Part shown: piece after piece, positions 29,109 through 37,593 of the stretch | How positions within the stretch are numbered: position 1 is the stretch's first letter | Layout of the letters: each line of letters opens with the position of its first letter | Assembly: GCA_937891785.1 (NCBI GenBank) | Contig: CALAGN010000071.1 | Span: 1 to 64,000, forward strand | Direction of reading: 5' to 3' | DNA: 64,000 nucleotides | Source of the DNA: an uncultured Octadecabacter sp. | GTDB lineage: Bacteria > Pseudomonadota > Alphaproteobacteria > Rhodobacterales > Rhodobacteraceae | Notes under the pieces: model-generated | Database searches by the model: none | Seen by the model: the letters and a program-made list of their open reading frames with translations, nothing else | Told to the model about the DNA's origin: nothing | Translations under genes and position numbers: made by a program

Positions 29109-29858
29109 ATGCAAACTGAGCGTAACACCGTCGATCCAGCTGAAATCGCCAAGTTTGAAGCTATGGCGACTGAATGGTGGGACTTGGATGGGAAGTTCAA
29201 ACCGTTGCACATGCTGAACCCCACGCGGCTTGATTACATAACCCGGCAGATAGCCGCTGAATTTGGGCGCAATCTGGGAACAGACATGCCTTTTGAAGGC
29301 CTGCGTATCCTCGATATCGGCTGCGGCGGCGGGTTGCTTTGCGAGCCAATGGCACGCCTTGGCGCAATCGTTGTCGGGGCGGATGCTGCCGGGGGGAACA
29401 TTCCCGTGGCACAAACCCACGCTGAAAAATCAGGGCTAAAAATTGATTATCGTCATACCACCGCTGAGGCCATGGCGGATAATGGCGAACAGTTCGACGT
29501 CGTTCTGAATATGGAGGTCGTGGAGCATGTGGCTGATCCACTTACCTATCTCACGGCGTGTCATGATCTGTTAAAACCGAACGGGATGCATATTTGTTCA
29601 ACCATCAACCGTAATCCCAAAAGCTTTGGGATGGCGATTATCGGGGCGGAATGGGTGATGCGCTGGCTTCCTAAAGGCACGCATGAGTGGCACAAATTCA
29701 TCACGCCGGACGAATTGTTCGATCTTCTGCGCGGGGCGGGACTAAACCCCGTCGATCGCAAGGGGTTCCAGTTCAACCCCCTGGCGTGGACATGGCGCAT
29801 TTCGGATCGGGATTTGTCGGTGAATTATGTCACCGCCAGCCTGCGGCCCGCGAGCTAG
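29109..29858 (+). CDS. ubiG: Ubiquinone biosynthesis O-methyltransferase UbiG
   Basis: 249 residues. The SAM-binding motif [20 protein letters not shown] lies at about 69-88, and [10 protein letters not shown] at about 137-146. The N-terminus ([29 protein letters not shown]) and the tail [15 protein letters not shown] are typical for UbiG, which methylates two hydroxyl groups during ubiquinone synthesis. GAGGG precedes the ATG. Its TAG overlaps the MarR gene stop in a shared CTAG (29855-29858). Confidence 0.97.
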   Translation: MQTERNTVDPAEIAKFEAMATEWWDLDGKFKPLHMLNPTRLDYITRQIAAEFGRNLGTDMPFEGLRILDIGCGGGLLCEPMARLGAIVVGADAAGGNIPVAQTHAEKSGLKIDYRHTTAEAMADNGEQFDVVLNMEVVEHVADPLTYLTACHDLLKPNGMHICSTINRNPKSFGMAIIGAEWVMRWLPKGTHEWHKFITPDELFDLLRGAGLNPVDRKGFQFNPLAWTWRISDRDLSVNYVTASLRPAS

Positions 29859-30301
29859 GTTTCTTCCGCCGCGAGTTTAAGCCGAAGTTCGCGCAAAATC
29901 GGCAGCACAGATCGCACTTTATCAGCGCCAACTTTGTTGACGACATTGGCGATAAGCGGGGCGATGACCGCAAGACCCGCATCGCGCGCAGCAAGGCCCG
30001 AGGGGCTGATCGACACCATCTTGCGGCGCGCATCTTCCCAATCAGGGCGGATATGCACCCAGCCTGCCCATTCCAGCTTGCCCAAAGTATTCGTCATCGC
30101 GCCGCGCGTCAGATGAAACGTGCGCGCAAGCTGGGCCGGTGTGCGTTCGGTCTGCGAATACGCAAGGTGGTTCAGCACGGAGAAATGCGACAGCTCCATG
30201 CCCTTGGGCAAAGCTTTTGCAACGCGGTTACGCGCCAACTGATCGACCGTCAGAATCTCGCTAAAAAGCGATACGGCAATGCTGTTGGTCTTTTCAGTCA
30301 T
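29855..30301 (-). CDS. MarR family transcriptional regulator
   Basis: 148 residues from ATG 30301, preceded by GAGGGG inside the end of the nitrilase gene; a start four codons upstream is possible. The winged-helix region (about 45-105: [52 protein letters not shown]) is complete. MarR proteins bind as dimers to palindromes and often respond to small aromatic or oxidised ligands. It ends the operon comF-grxC-nitrilase-marR. Its target is not evident. Confidence 0.88.
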   Translation of the reverse strand: MTEKTNSIAVSLFSEILTVDQLARNRVAKALPKGMELSHFSVLNHLAYSQTERTPAQLARTFHLTRGAMTNTLGKLEWAGWVHIRPDWEDARRKMVSISPSGLAARDAGLAVIAPLIANVVNKVGADKVRSVLPILRELRLKLAAEET

Positions 30302-31130
30302 CTGGCCCCTCAAAGGCTACGTCGTGTGTCAACGCTGGAATGCGTTGCCGTGCTTGTGCCACTTCCGTTAGGTCAATATCAACAATTGTGACGCCTATTT
30401 GGTCGCCTGCGTCACTTAGCACCTCGCCCCAAGGTGAAACCGCAAGGCTGTGCCCATAGGTTTGGCGCACTTTGCCACAAGTCGTGTCATGGGTTCCAGT
30501 CTGGGCTGCGGCAAGCACAAAACACCCTGTTTCAATGGCACGGGCGCGCAAAAGCGTCTCCCAATGGGCGGCACCCGTAACGGGTGAAAACGCCGCTGGA
30601 ACCAGCAAGATATCTGCACCGGCTTGGGCCAGCGTGCGAAAAAGATGCGGAAACCGGAGGTCATAACAGATTGTCATGCCGATTTTACCAAATGGTGTTT
30701 TGGCCAACACGGCACGATCGCCCGGGCGAAATGCTGCGGATTCGCAAAATGTTTCCTGCTCGGTGACCTGCACATCGAACATGTGAATCTTTTCATAGCG
30801 CGCAATAACAGCGCCATGGGGCGAGATAAGAAAGGAACAGTTCGAGAACCGACCCCGCGGATCATCGGTGCGTAGGGCAAGTGATCCAATCGCCAACCAA
30901 ATACCCAACGCGCGCGCCTCGGTGCGAAGAGCGGCAAGGGTTGGATCATCATCTTCAGGGCGCAAGACCGCCCCTTGATGGGCACGCTCAAGCGACACGC
31001 AGTTGGTCACTTCAGGCGTCAAGATAAGTTGGGCGCCGCGATCCGCAGCATCTCGCATCATATCTATGACAGCGGCAGCGTTGTCGCCAGGATCGTCGGA
31101 AGAACATAGCTGGAGAAGTGCTGTCTTCAC
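30294..31130 (-). CDS. Nitrilase-family carbon-nitrogen hydrolase (Nit1-like amidase)
   Basis: 278 residues with the catalytic triad of the superfamily: Glu in LTPEVTN (about 40), Lys in YEKIHMFDV (about 112) and Cys in GMTICYDLRFP (about 153). Sequence character matches Nit1 enzymes, which hydrolyse deaminated glutathione, a by-product of transaminases. The gene overlaps grxC by 4 bases, so a thiol-metabolism link fits. Substrate is inferred from family and context. Confidence 0.88.
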   Translation of the reverse strand: MKTALLQLCSSDDPGDNAAAVIDMMRDAADRGAQLILTPEVTNCVSLERAHQGAVLRPEDDDPTLAALRTEARALGIWLAIGSLALRTDDPRGRFSNCSFLISPHGAVIARYEKIHMFDVQVTEQETFCESAAFRPGDRAVLAKTPFGKIGMTICYDLRFPHLFRTLAQAGADILLVPAAFSPVTGAAHWETLLRARAIETGCFVLAAAQTGTHDTTCGKVRQTYGHSLAVSPWGEVLSDAGDQIGVTIVDIDLTEVAQARQRIPALTHDVAFEGPDD

Positions 31131-31384
31131 GCCGCCAGAAGCGCATCAAGCTTACCCGCTCTCTCAAGCGCGTGCATCTCGTCGCTGCCGCCAACATGTT
31201 CGCCACCAATAAATATCTGCGGAACGGTCCGCCCGCCATTGGCGCGTCGAATCATCTCGGCCTTGCGGTCGGGATCGCTAAACACGTTCACTTCAACAAA
31301 GGCGACGCCCTTGCCATTCAGCAGCCGTTTGGCAGCCTGACAATATCCGCAAAACGGCGAGGAATAGATTTCGACTTGTTTCAT
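31127..31384 (-). CDS. grxC: Glutaredoxin 3
   Basis: 85 residues from ATG 31384 (GAAAGG nine bases upstream); an in-frame ATG at 31408 is weaker. The active site CGYC (residues 12-15) is of the dithiol class and the TVPQIFIGGEHVGG motif positions glutathione. It reduces disulfides with glutathione in the cytosol. Overlaps the nitrilase gene by 4 bases. Confidence 0.95.
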   Translation of the reverse strand: MKQVEIYSSPFCGYCQAAKRLLNGKGVAFVEVNVFSDPDRKAEMIRRANGGRTVPQIFIGGEHVGGSDEMHALERAGKLDALLAA

Positions 31385-31417
31385 ATGCGGGAGCCTTTCG
31401 TGCTGCATTGCACTTAC

Positions 31418-32140
31418 TTAGGCATCCTTGGCAACGCGGGCTAGGGCTAGCACGTCGATTTGCGTCGCACCTGCACTGCGACATCCTTCGGTTGTGGCGG
31501 CAAAGGTGGCCCCACTTGTCATAACGTCGTCAACAATCAGCACATGCTTGCCTTGCAATGCCGCTCCGCGTTTGCGATGCGGGCTGATGGTGCCTTGCAA
31601 TGCTGCGAACCTCTGATCGCGGCTATGCCCCTCAAGCGGGCGGGTGCGGGTGTGGCGAATCAGGGCATCGGGCAACACCGCACATCCCGCAACCTTGCCC
31701 AGCGCAAAAGCCAGTTCTGCCGCCTGATTATACTTGCGTCGCAAGAGCCGCGACCAGTGCAACGGAACCGGAACGATCACAGTGTCTTCACGGATCAAAT
31801 CACGCGCGGTTTGCGCCATCCATCGGCCCGCGGGTCGGGCAAGGTCTGTACGATCCCCATGTTTCAAAGACAGCACAAGCTGCCGCCCCGTATCGCGATA
31901 CATCAAGGTCGCGCGGCCCCTGTCCCATGGTCGCGCAATGGAAATGCAATCGTCGCATAGCTCCTTTTCGCCCGTGTCTTCACCCAACAATGGCGTTCCA
32001 CACGCGTCGCAAACCAAGCCGCCGATAAAGACGGTATCGCGCCAACAGGCACCACAAAGTGCAAAATCGCTTTCGGTCAGGGCGTCACACGCAAGGCATT
32101 GCGGTGGATAGATAAGGTGGATCAAGCTTTGCATTATCAT
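31418..32140 (-). CDS. comF: ComF family phosphoribosyltransferase-like protein
   Basis: 240 residues. An N-terminal double zinc ribbon (CLACD, CGACW, CDACG, CDDC; residues about 15-65) is followed by a type I phosphoribosyltransferase domain with HVLIVDDVMTSGATFAA (about 200-216). ComF supports DNA uptake and recombination in transformable bacteria; its enzyme activity is unproven. GGAGAG precedes the ATG at 32140; a second ATG lies two codons further. It leads the operon with grxC and the nitrilase gene. Confidence 0.92.
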   Translation of the reverse strand: MIMQSLIHLIYPPQCLACDALTESDFALCGACWRDTVFIGGLVCDACGTPLLGEDTGEKELCDDCISIARPWDRGRATLMYRDTGRQLVLSLKHGDRTDLARPAGRWMAQTARDLIREDTVIVPVPLHWSRLLRRKYNQAAELAFALGKVAGCAVLPDALIRHTRTRPLEGHSRDQRFAALQGTISPHRKRGAALQGKHVLIVDDVMTSGATFAATTEGCRSAGATQIDVLALARVAKDA

Positions 32141-32162
32141 CCAACTCTCCTACATCGGGGTC

Positions 32163-32993
32163 ATGCAAGACGCCCCGCTTCTTTTTGACCACCGCGCCCT
32201 CGCCCATCGCCGCCAGCGCGCGGCCACTGATCCTGTGCTTTTTCTCCAAACGGCGGTCGCCGACGAGGTTCAGGAAAGACTCAATGAGGTTAACAGAACG
32301 TTTACAGCGCCAGCCGTTGTCACTGGTTGGCCACAGGTTTGGGCAAATCGCCTGCCAAATGTGACAGTTGTGCCTGATCACGACACGCTCGACCTTGATA
32401 TCGGCGCACATGACATCGTGATCCATCACCTGTCCCTTCATTGGGCCAATGACCCCGTTGGACAGTTGGTTCAGGCGCGGCGCGCATTGCGCCCTGACGG
32501 ATTATTGATCGCGACGTTGTTTGGCGGGCAAACCCTTCACGAACTCCGCAGCGCTTTGGCAGAGGCCGAATCGCGTATCCACGGCGGGCTTTCGCCGCGT
32601 ATCGCCCCCATGGGAGAAATCCGCGATCTTGGCGGGCTGTTGCAGCGCGCAGGGCTTACTTTGCCGGTAGCGGATGGCGCGAAGTTCGACGTGAGTTATG
32701 CCAGCGCAACGCACTTGATGCATGACCTGCGCGCAATGGGCGAAACCAACGTTATGTCCGGACGCTTGCGAAACCTTACACGGCGAGACGTTCTGCGCCT
32801 TGCCGCTAAAATCTATCACGACAGTTTTGGTGATACTGATGGCCGCGTCCCAGCAACGTTCGAAGTTGTAACTTTGACTGGCTGGGCCCCTGATGAAAGC
32901 CAGCAAAAGCCCCTGCGTCCCGGATCGGCGAAACACCGGCTTGCAGATTTTCTTGGCGCGAACGAAAGCAAGCTTGACCCATCGCAGGATTGA
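32163..32993 (+). CDS. SAM-dependent methyltransferase of the NDUFAF5/BioC type
   Basis: 276 residues. The start (LLFDHRALAHRRQRA) and the central HLSLHWANDPVGQLVQARRALRPDGLLIATLFGGQTLHELR region (about 88-128) are typical of the NDUFAF5-like branch. The eukaryotic relative hydroxylates an arginine of complex I during assembly; the bacterial role is not established. The SAM-binding glycine-rich motif is degenerate here, which is common in this branch. Divergent from comF; its stop region overlaps the first bases before hemH. Confidence 0.8.
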   Translation: MQDAPLLFDHRALAHRRQRAATDPVLFLQTAVADEVQERLNEVNRTFTAPAVVTGWPQVWANRLPNVTVVPDHDTLDLDIGAHDIVIHHLSLHWANDPVGQLVQARRALRPDGLLIATLFGGQTLHELRSALAEAESRIHGGLSPRIAPMGEIRDLGGLLQRAGLTLPVADGAKFDVSYASATHLMHDLRAMGETNVMSGRLRNLTRRDVLRLAAKIYHDSFGDTDGRVPATFEVVTLTGWAPDESQQKPLRPGSAKHRLADFLGANESKLDPSQD

Positions 32994-33037
32994 CCTGCGG
33001 CGTTATCCCGTTATCTCTCGCTATAATTGATGTTCCT

Positions 33038-34105
33038 ATGAAAGACGCACCCGTTATGACCGCTACCTGCCCTGCTCACGCCCCCGCTGACCACCCAAAG
33101 ATACCCGCTGAAAAAATCGGTGTGCTTGTGTCCAACCTTGGAACGCCAGACGCCACGGACTATTGGTCGATGCGGCGCTATCTTGGGGAATTTCTGTCCG
33201 ACAAGCGTGTTATCGACTATTCGGCGTGGGTCTGGCAGCCGCTCCTGCAATTGGTGATCTTGACGAAACGGCCCTTTACCAGCGGCGCCGCCTACAGATC
33301 CATCTGGAACGAAGAGGCCAATGAAAGCCCCCTGATGACAATTACCAAAGCGCAGACCGCTGCGTTACGGGTCGAAATGGCCCAGCGCTATGGCGATAAT
33401 GTTATGGTCGATTTCTGTATGCGGTACGGCAACCCATCCACGCAGTCCAAAGTGCGCGCGATGACCGAGGCAGGCTGCACGAAGATCCTGTTTTTCCCGC
33501 TTTATCCGCATTACGCAGGGGCCACCTCAGCGACCGCAAATGACGCGTTCTTTCGCGCGCTGATGAAAGAAAAGTGGCAACCAATCGCACGGGTCGTGCC
33601 GCCCTATTTTGACGATCCCGGCTATATTGATGCGCTCGCCCTGTCGGTAGAAAAGGCTTATGCCGAAGCGGACAAGAAACCCGATATTTTGGTCTGTTCT
33701 TACCACGGTGTGCCAGAGCGTTATTTGCGTGAGGGCGACCCCTACCACTGCCATTGTCAGAAAACGACGCGCCTGCTCAAGGAGCGGCTGGGTTGGGACG
33801 ATACGCAAATCAAAACGACCTTCCAATCCAAATTTGGCCCCGAAGAGTGGCTTAAGCCCTACACCGTGGAGGAAGTCGCGCGATTGGCCGAATCAGGCAA
33901 GAAAAGCATCGCGGTTTGCGCCCCTGCCTTTTCGGCCGATTGCATCGAAACCTTAGAAGAGATCAACGAAGAGATCAAAGAGAGCTTTGAGCACGCAGGC
34001 GGTGAGCACTTCACCTATATCCCCTGCCTTAATGACAGCCCCGCACATATTGCGGCATTGTCAGGTGTCATCGCCCAGAACCTGCGTGGATGGGTGGACG
34101 ACTAG
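33038..34105 (+). CDS. hemH: Ferrochelatase
   Basis: 355 residues from ATG 33038 (349 from the alternative ATG at 33056); neither has a strong ribosome-binding site, and the frame opens at 32990. VLVSNLGTPD, the active-site SYHGVPERYLREGDPY (near residues 226-241, with the metal-ligand His) and AFSADCIETLEEI (near 297-309) are present. It inserts Fe2+ into protoporphyrin IX, the last step of haem synthesis. A CHC pair (CHCQKTT) follows the SYHGVP motif. A terminator follows the stop. Confidence 0.96.
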   Translation: MKDAPVMTATCPAHAPADHPKIPAEKIGVLVSNLGTPDATDYWSMRRYLGEFLSDKRVIDYSAWVWQPLLQLVILTKRPFTSGAAYRSIWNEEANESPLMTITKAQTAALRVEMAQRYGDNVMVDFCMRYGNPSTQSKVRAMTEAGCTKILFFPLYPHYAGATSATANDAFFRALMKEKWQPIARVVPPYFDDPGYIDALALSVEKAYAEADKKPDILVCSYHGVPERYLREGDPYHCHCQKTTRLLKERLGWDDTQIKTTFQSKFGPEEWLKPYTVEEVARLAESGKKSIAVCAPAFSADCIETLEEINEEIKESFEHAGGEHFTYIPCLNDSPAHIAALSGVIAQNLRGWVDD

Positions 34106-34124
34106 ACGGTATTGATCAGACAAA

Positions 34125-34162
34125 GAAAAAGGCCGCAAGCGTTGGCTTGCGACCTTTTCTTT
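34125..34162. terminator. Bidirectional terminator after hemH
   Basis: A stem of about 14 pairs with one mismatch (34127-34140 with 34145-34158) and a GTTG loop is flanked by A-rich and T-rich runs. It serves hemH on one strand and the 61-residue protein gene on the other. Confidence 0.8.
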
Positions 34163-34184
34163 AGATCAAACTGATCTGCTGCTA

Positions 34185-34370
34185 TTAGTAAGCAGCTGCG
34201 ATCAAAGCAATCAGGATCAGTGGAATGATCAAACCAGCGGAAGAAGACGAACCAGCGGCCTCTTCCATGATTACGACTGGTTCCATTTCCATGACTGGCT
34301 GAGACATGCCGCCAGCGAAGGCGGTCGAAGCTGCGGCAGTAAATGCGGCGGCGAGAACGATATTTTTCAT
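34185..34370 (-). CDS. Small exported hypothetical protein (61 residues)
   Basis: ATG 34370 follows GGAGA; the frame is open upstream but without a better start. A signal peptide (MKNIVLAAAFTAAASTAFAGG, cleavage near AFA-GG) is followed by a Met/Glu/Val-rich spacer (MSQPVMEMEPVVIMEE), a serine linker, and a second hydrophobic segment (about 45-60, LIIPLILIALIAAAY) that runs to the end. The mature part would be a short tail-anchored membrane peptide. Function unknown. It is convergent with hemH and has its own terminator. Confidence 0.75.
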   Translation of the reverse strand: MKNIVLAAAFTAAASTAFAGGMSQPVMEMEPVVIMEEAAGSSSSAGLIIPLILIALIAAAY

Positions 34371-34519
34371 TGTATAATCTCCAGTATTGGCCCGCTCCCA
34401 AAACAATTGAGGACGGCAGCAGGCACCCAAGTCTTACCTCGTAAACATTCTAAACCAGCAATCAAGCGAAATTGCAAAGGCTTGCTTAAAAGGTGCCCCG
34501 AAAATGACATGCGGTGTCG

Positions 34520-35113
34520 TCAAATAAGCAACACTTGCGTCCCGACCGATGTCATGCCGAACAATTCGGCAATGTGTTCGTTGTAAAGGCCGATGCAACC
34601 GTTCGACGATCTGCGGCCGATCTTGCGCGTATCGTGAGTTCCGTGGATTCGATAATAAGTCCATGAAAGGTAAAGTGCGTGGGTACCCAGCGGGTTATCG
34701 GGGCCAGGGCCGACATAGTCGGGCCATTCGGGATTTCGTTCTTGCATTGACGGGGTGGGCCGCCAGCTTGGGCCCTCAACCTTTTGAACAACGGATGTGC
34801 GGCCGCGGCGCGTCAGGTCTTCTGTCAGGGGTACGCTCGTTGGATAAAGCTTGTAAACACTCTGGTCCCCATTCCAAAAATGAAGCGCACGCGATTGCGT
34901 ATCGACAAGAACCGCCCCATTGGTCAGGTCATCAAAATAGGGTCGCCAGTCCAGCGCCCGAAAACTTGATATATTGCGACGAAGCGTCTGAGAGATGTCG
35001 CCCTCAAGCTCGGTTGTATTCTCGGTTTGCGCCATTGCCGTCGTGCCCACAGCCGCAGCGGTTCCGGCAAGGAACCCTCGCCGTGTCAGCGCCTTGAGAT
35101 TCTTCGTATGCAT
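34520..35113 (-). CDS. Exported L,D-transpeptidase (YkuD family), first of two
   Basis: 197 residues from ATG 35113, with GGAGAG upstream. A twin-arginine signal (TRRGFLAGTAAAVGTTAMA, residues about 10-28) is followed by the YkuD domain. The catalytic HGTHDTRKIGRRSSNGCI motif (about 160-177) holds the active-site cysteine. These enzymes make 3-3 peptidoglycan cross-links or attach proteins to the wall in the periplasm. It is divergent from the CAP lipoprotein gene. Confidence 0.9.
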   Translation of the reverse strand: MHTKNLKALTRRGFLAGTAAAVGTTAMAQTENTTELEGDISQTLRRNISSFRALDWRPYFDDLTNGAVLVDTQSRALHFWNGDQSVYKLYPTSVPLTEDLTRRGRTSVVQKVEGPSWRPTPSMQERNPEWPDYVGPGPDNPLGTHALYLSWTYYRIHGTHDTRKIGRRSSNGCIGLYNEHIAELFGMTSVGTQVLLI

Positions 35114-35280
35114 GTGTTGCTCTCCAACAGATCCGAACACCGTTTAAGTCCTATAACTATGACCTGTTGGCAGAGTTCGCAATTCAAAGCCGCTCACTTT
35201 GGCGTCAATGCGCCGATGTGGGTTTGAACTGCAACGCAGTTAGGGCTATTGCAGTGCTTAACCACATACAGGGTATCAAA

Positions 35281-35793
35281 ATGTTGCGTCTTTCCTTCAT
35301 TCTTATCGCTTTCCTCACGTTAGTTGCGGCCTGCACCACCACCACAGGCCCCGCAATTGGCACGGATGGGCTGCCCTTGCCGCAGATTTACCGGATTGGC
35401 GCGGCAGACGCTGCGGACGTGCAGTTTCGGATGCTTGATGGCATTAATTCGTTGCGACAGGCCTCTGGTGCGGCACCGATCATCATGGACGCGCGCCTGA
35501 ATGCTGCCGCCGCGACTCATTCACGCGATATGTCGGTGCAAAACCGCCCTTGGCACTTTGGCTCTGACGGGTCTTCGGCATTGGATCGCGGCGTTCGCGT
35601 CGGCTACACGGGCCGGATACTCGGTGAAACCATTTCCGAGACCTACGAGACCGAGCTCGAGACACTTGCCGCATGGATGCAGCTGGCCGATACGCGTGAA
35701 GTCATCCTTGATCGCGCCGCCTCCAAGATAGGCTTTGCGTGGCACCAAGAGGCCAACGGCAAGATTTGGTATACGCTCGTACTGGGAACCTAG
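35281..35793 (+). CDS. CAP-domain lipoprotein
   Basis: 170 residues from ATG 35281 (AGGG upstream). A lipoprotein signal with lipobox LVAAC (Cys at about 18) is followed by a CAP/SCP domain: MLDGINSLRQASGAAPIIMDARLNAAAATHSRDM (about 50-83), WHFGSDGSS and IGFAWHQEANGKIWYTLVLG. The histidines expected in the CAP cavity (THSRDM, WHFG) are present. CAP proteins are secreted with varied roles; bacterial ones are often linked to the cell wall. The flanking L,D-transpeptidases support an envelope role. Confidence 0.88.
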   Translation: MLRLSFILIAFLTLVAACTTTTGPAIGTDGLPLPQIYRIGAADAADVQFRMLDGINSLRQASGAAPIIMDARLNAAAATHSRDMSVQNRPWHFGSDGSSALDRGVRVGYTGRILGETISETYETELETLAAWMQLADTREVILDRAASKIGFAWHQEANGKIWYTLVLGT

Positions 35794-35805
35794 GCCGACC
35801 CGTCT

Positions 35806-36300
35806 TTACGGGTGAATAAAGATCGGCGTGCCGTCCTGCACCATTGAATAAATGTCTTCCATCTCGCGGTCTGTGACTGCGATGCAGCCAGCGGTCCAGT
35901 CATCGTTTCCGCCCACCGCGCCCGGCGTGCCATGAATAAAGATATCCCCACCGGGTGGACGGCCAAGTGCGGCAGCGGCGGCGCGATCCTGGTTGTTAGG
36001 GTAAGAAATACCAATCGACAGATAAAACGCGCTGTTGGGATTGCGCCGGTTGATCCGGTAGGCACCCTCTGGCGTGCGGCCGTCACCTTCGTATTGCTTG
36101 TGACCGACTGGGGCAAAGCCCAACTCGAATTCAAAATCGCGCAATATCTCGTCATCGTTCATAAGATATAGGCGGCGACGCTCTTTATAGACGACAATGC
36201 TTGTTACCGAGGGGCCGTCATAAGTCCGGAACTTGGTCGTCGCGCATGCCCCAAGACCCAGCAACGCACCACCAACGATCAGATTTCGCCTATTTAACAT
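35806..36300 (-). CDS. L,D-transpeptidase lipoprotein (YkuD family), second of two
   Basis: 164 residues. A lipobox (LGLGAC, Cys about 19) follows an NRRNLIVGG start. The YkuD domain shows IFIHGTPGAVGGNDDWTAGCIAVTDREMEDIY (about 121-152), with catalytic His and Cys. It should act at the membrane face of peptidoglycan. Convergent with the CAP lipoprotein gene, stops 13 bases apart. Confidence 0.9.
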   Translation of the reverse strand: MLNRRNLIVGGALLGLGACATTKFRTYDGPSVTSIVVYKERRRLYLMNDDEILRDFEFELGFAPVGHKQYEGDGRTPEGAYRINRRNPNSAFYLSIGISYPNNQDRAAAAALGRPPGGDIFIHGTPGAVGGNDDWTAGCIAVTDREMEDIYSMVQDGTPIFIHP

Positions 36301-36393
36301 TCGCCCACATGCCCGCTCTTTGGTCTTTGCTATTTGGGAAATGCATACACCAGATTTCGTGCGCCGCCTAGGAATGCTTGCGGCACGATGCGC

Positions 36394-37590
36394 TCACGAC
36401 CGGGTGAAGGACGCGGCGACTTCGACGTGCGGTGACCAGCGAAACTGATCAACGACGTCAATCCATTGGATCGCAAACCCTGCATCAATCAAAACCTTGG
36501 CGTCCCGCGCAAAGGTAATCGGGTTGCAGGAAATCATCGCAATCTTACGGACGGTCGAAACCGCAAGCGTCGCGATCTGCGCCTGCGCGCCCGCACGCGG
36601 CGGATCAATCACGGCCGCATCAAAATGGCGCAGCTCATCCGGTTCAAGTGGGCGGCGGTACAAATCGCGGGTTTCTGTCTTGATCAGCTTCAGGCCCTGC
36701 GCGCGGCGCCACCCCTGATCCAGCGCCACCAACATTGGTCCGCTGCTTTCTACCGCGGTTACCGCGGCGTCTTCGGCCAAGGGCAGCGTGAATGTCCCGC
36801 AACCTGCGAACAGATCAAGGATTCGATCAGCACCATCGGTCGCTTCGCGGGCAGCGGCCAATAACTGCGCTTCACCATCCCGCGTGGCTTGCAAGAACGC
36901 GCCTGCAGGTGGCACAACGCTTGCACGTCCGAACTGTTGCGTCGGCGGATTTATCGTCACGACAGGTTCATCACCCCACGCCAAGCGGGCAAACCCGTGA
37001 CGTTGGGCAAATTCAGCCAACGTAATCCGCAAAGGACCATCCAGTGGTTTGTCAGATTCGACCCAGACATCAAGGCCAGCCGGACTATCCGTAACAGTCA
37101 ACGCAATCTCGCCTTTGCGAGAGGCGCTAAGAACCGTCAGTTCTTCAAGCGACGGAAGGGCAGCGCGCAAACTAGGCAGCAAAAGCTGGCAGTCAGGCAC
37201 CGAAATAATCGTATCCGACGCGCGCGTGTGAAACCCGACCAGCGCACCATTCTTGGTCCGTTTACCCGCGAACTTGGCGCGGCGGCGTGATTGCGCCGGC
37301 GAAGTATGAACTGCGCGAATATCCACTGCAATCCCATGTGCCGACAACGCGCGCGTTACGATCTCGGCTTTCCAGCTTGCGACAAACGGATCGGCGGCAT
37401 GTTGCATCGCGCAACCGCCGCACGATTTGAAATGCCGACAAGGTGGCGCAACACGATCCGTTGAAGGTTTCAAGATTTGCGCAGTGCCATCTTCACGCAG
37501 ACCGATTTCCTCACCGGGAAGGGTGCGGGGCACGAACTGGCCATCGGCGGCGCGGCCAAGACCTTGTTGGGTGAGGGTTTCGATTAACAT
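36394..37590 (-). CDS. 23S rRNA m5U methyltransferase family (RlmD/TrmA type)
   Basis: 398 residues. An iron-sulfur site CRHFKSCGGCAMQH (about 51-64) precedes the SAM-binding motif DLFAGCGTFTLPLAEDA (about 258-274). DPPRAGAQAQ and the catalytic SCNPITFARD (about 328-353) complete the RlmD/RlmC pattern. The usual N-terminal TRAM domain is short or absent, as in other alphaproteobacterial members. It methylates C5 of a uridine in rRNA or tRNA; the exact position is unknown. It lies 3 bases after the exporter gene in the same direction. Confidence 0.88.
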   Translation of the reverse strand: MLIETLTQQGLGRAADGQFVPRTLPGEEIGLREDGTAQILKPSTDRVAPPCRHFKSCGGCAMQHAADPFVASWKAEIVTRALSAHGIAVDIRAVHTSPAQSRRRAKFAGKRTKNGALVGFHTRASDTIISVPDCQLLLPSLRAALPSLEELTVLSASRKGEIALTVTDSPAGLDVWVESDKPLDGPLRITLAEFAQRHGFARLAWGDEPVVTINPPTQQFGRASVVPPAGAFLQATRDGEAQLLAAAREATDGADRILDLFAGCGTFTLPLAEDAAVTAVESSGPMLVALDQGWRRAQGLKLIKTETRDLYRRPLEPDELRHFDAAVIDPPRAGAQAQIATLAVSTVRKIAMISCNPITFARDAKVLIDAGFAIQWIDVVDQFRWSPHVEVAASFTRS

Positions 37591-37593
37591 TTG

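Noticed and set aside
32990..33037. TATAAT at 33022-33027 as a hemH promoter
   Set aside because: The nearest TTGACC is 26 bases away, too far for sigma-70, and the ATG is very close.
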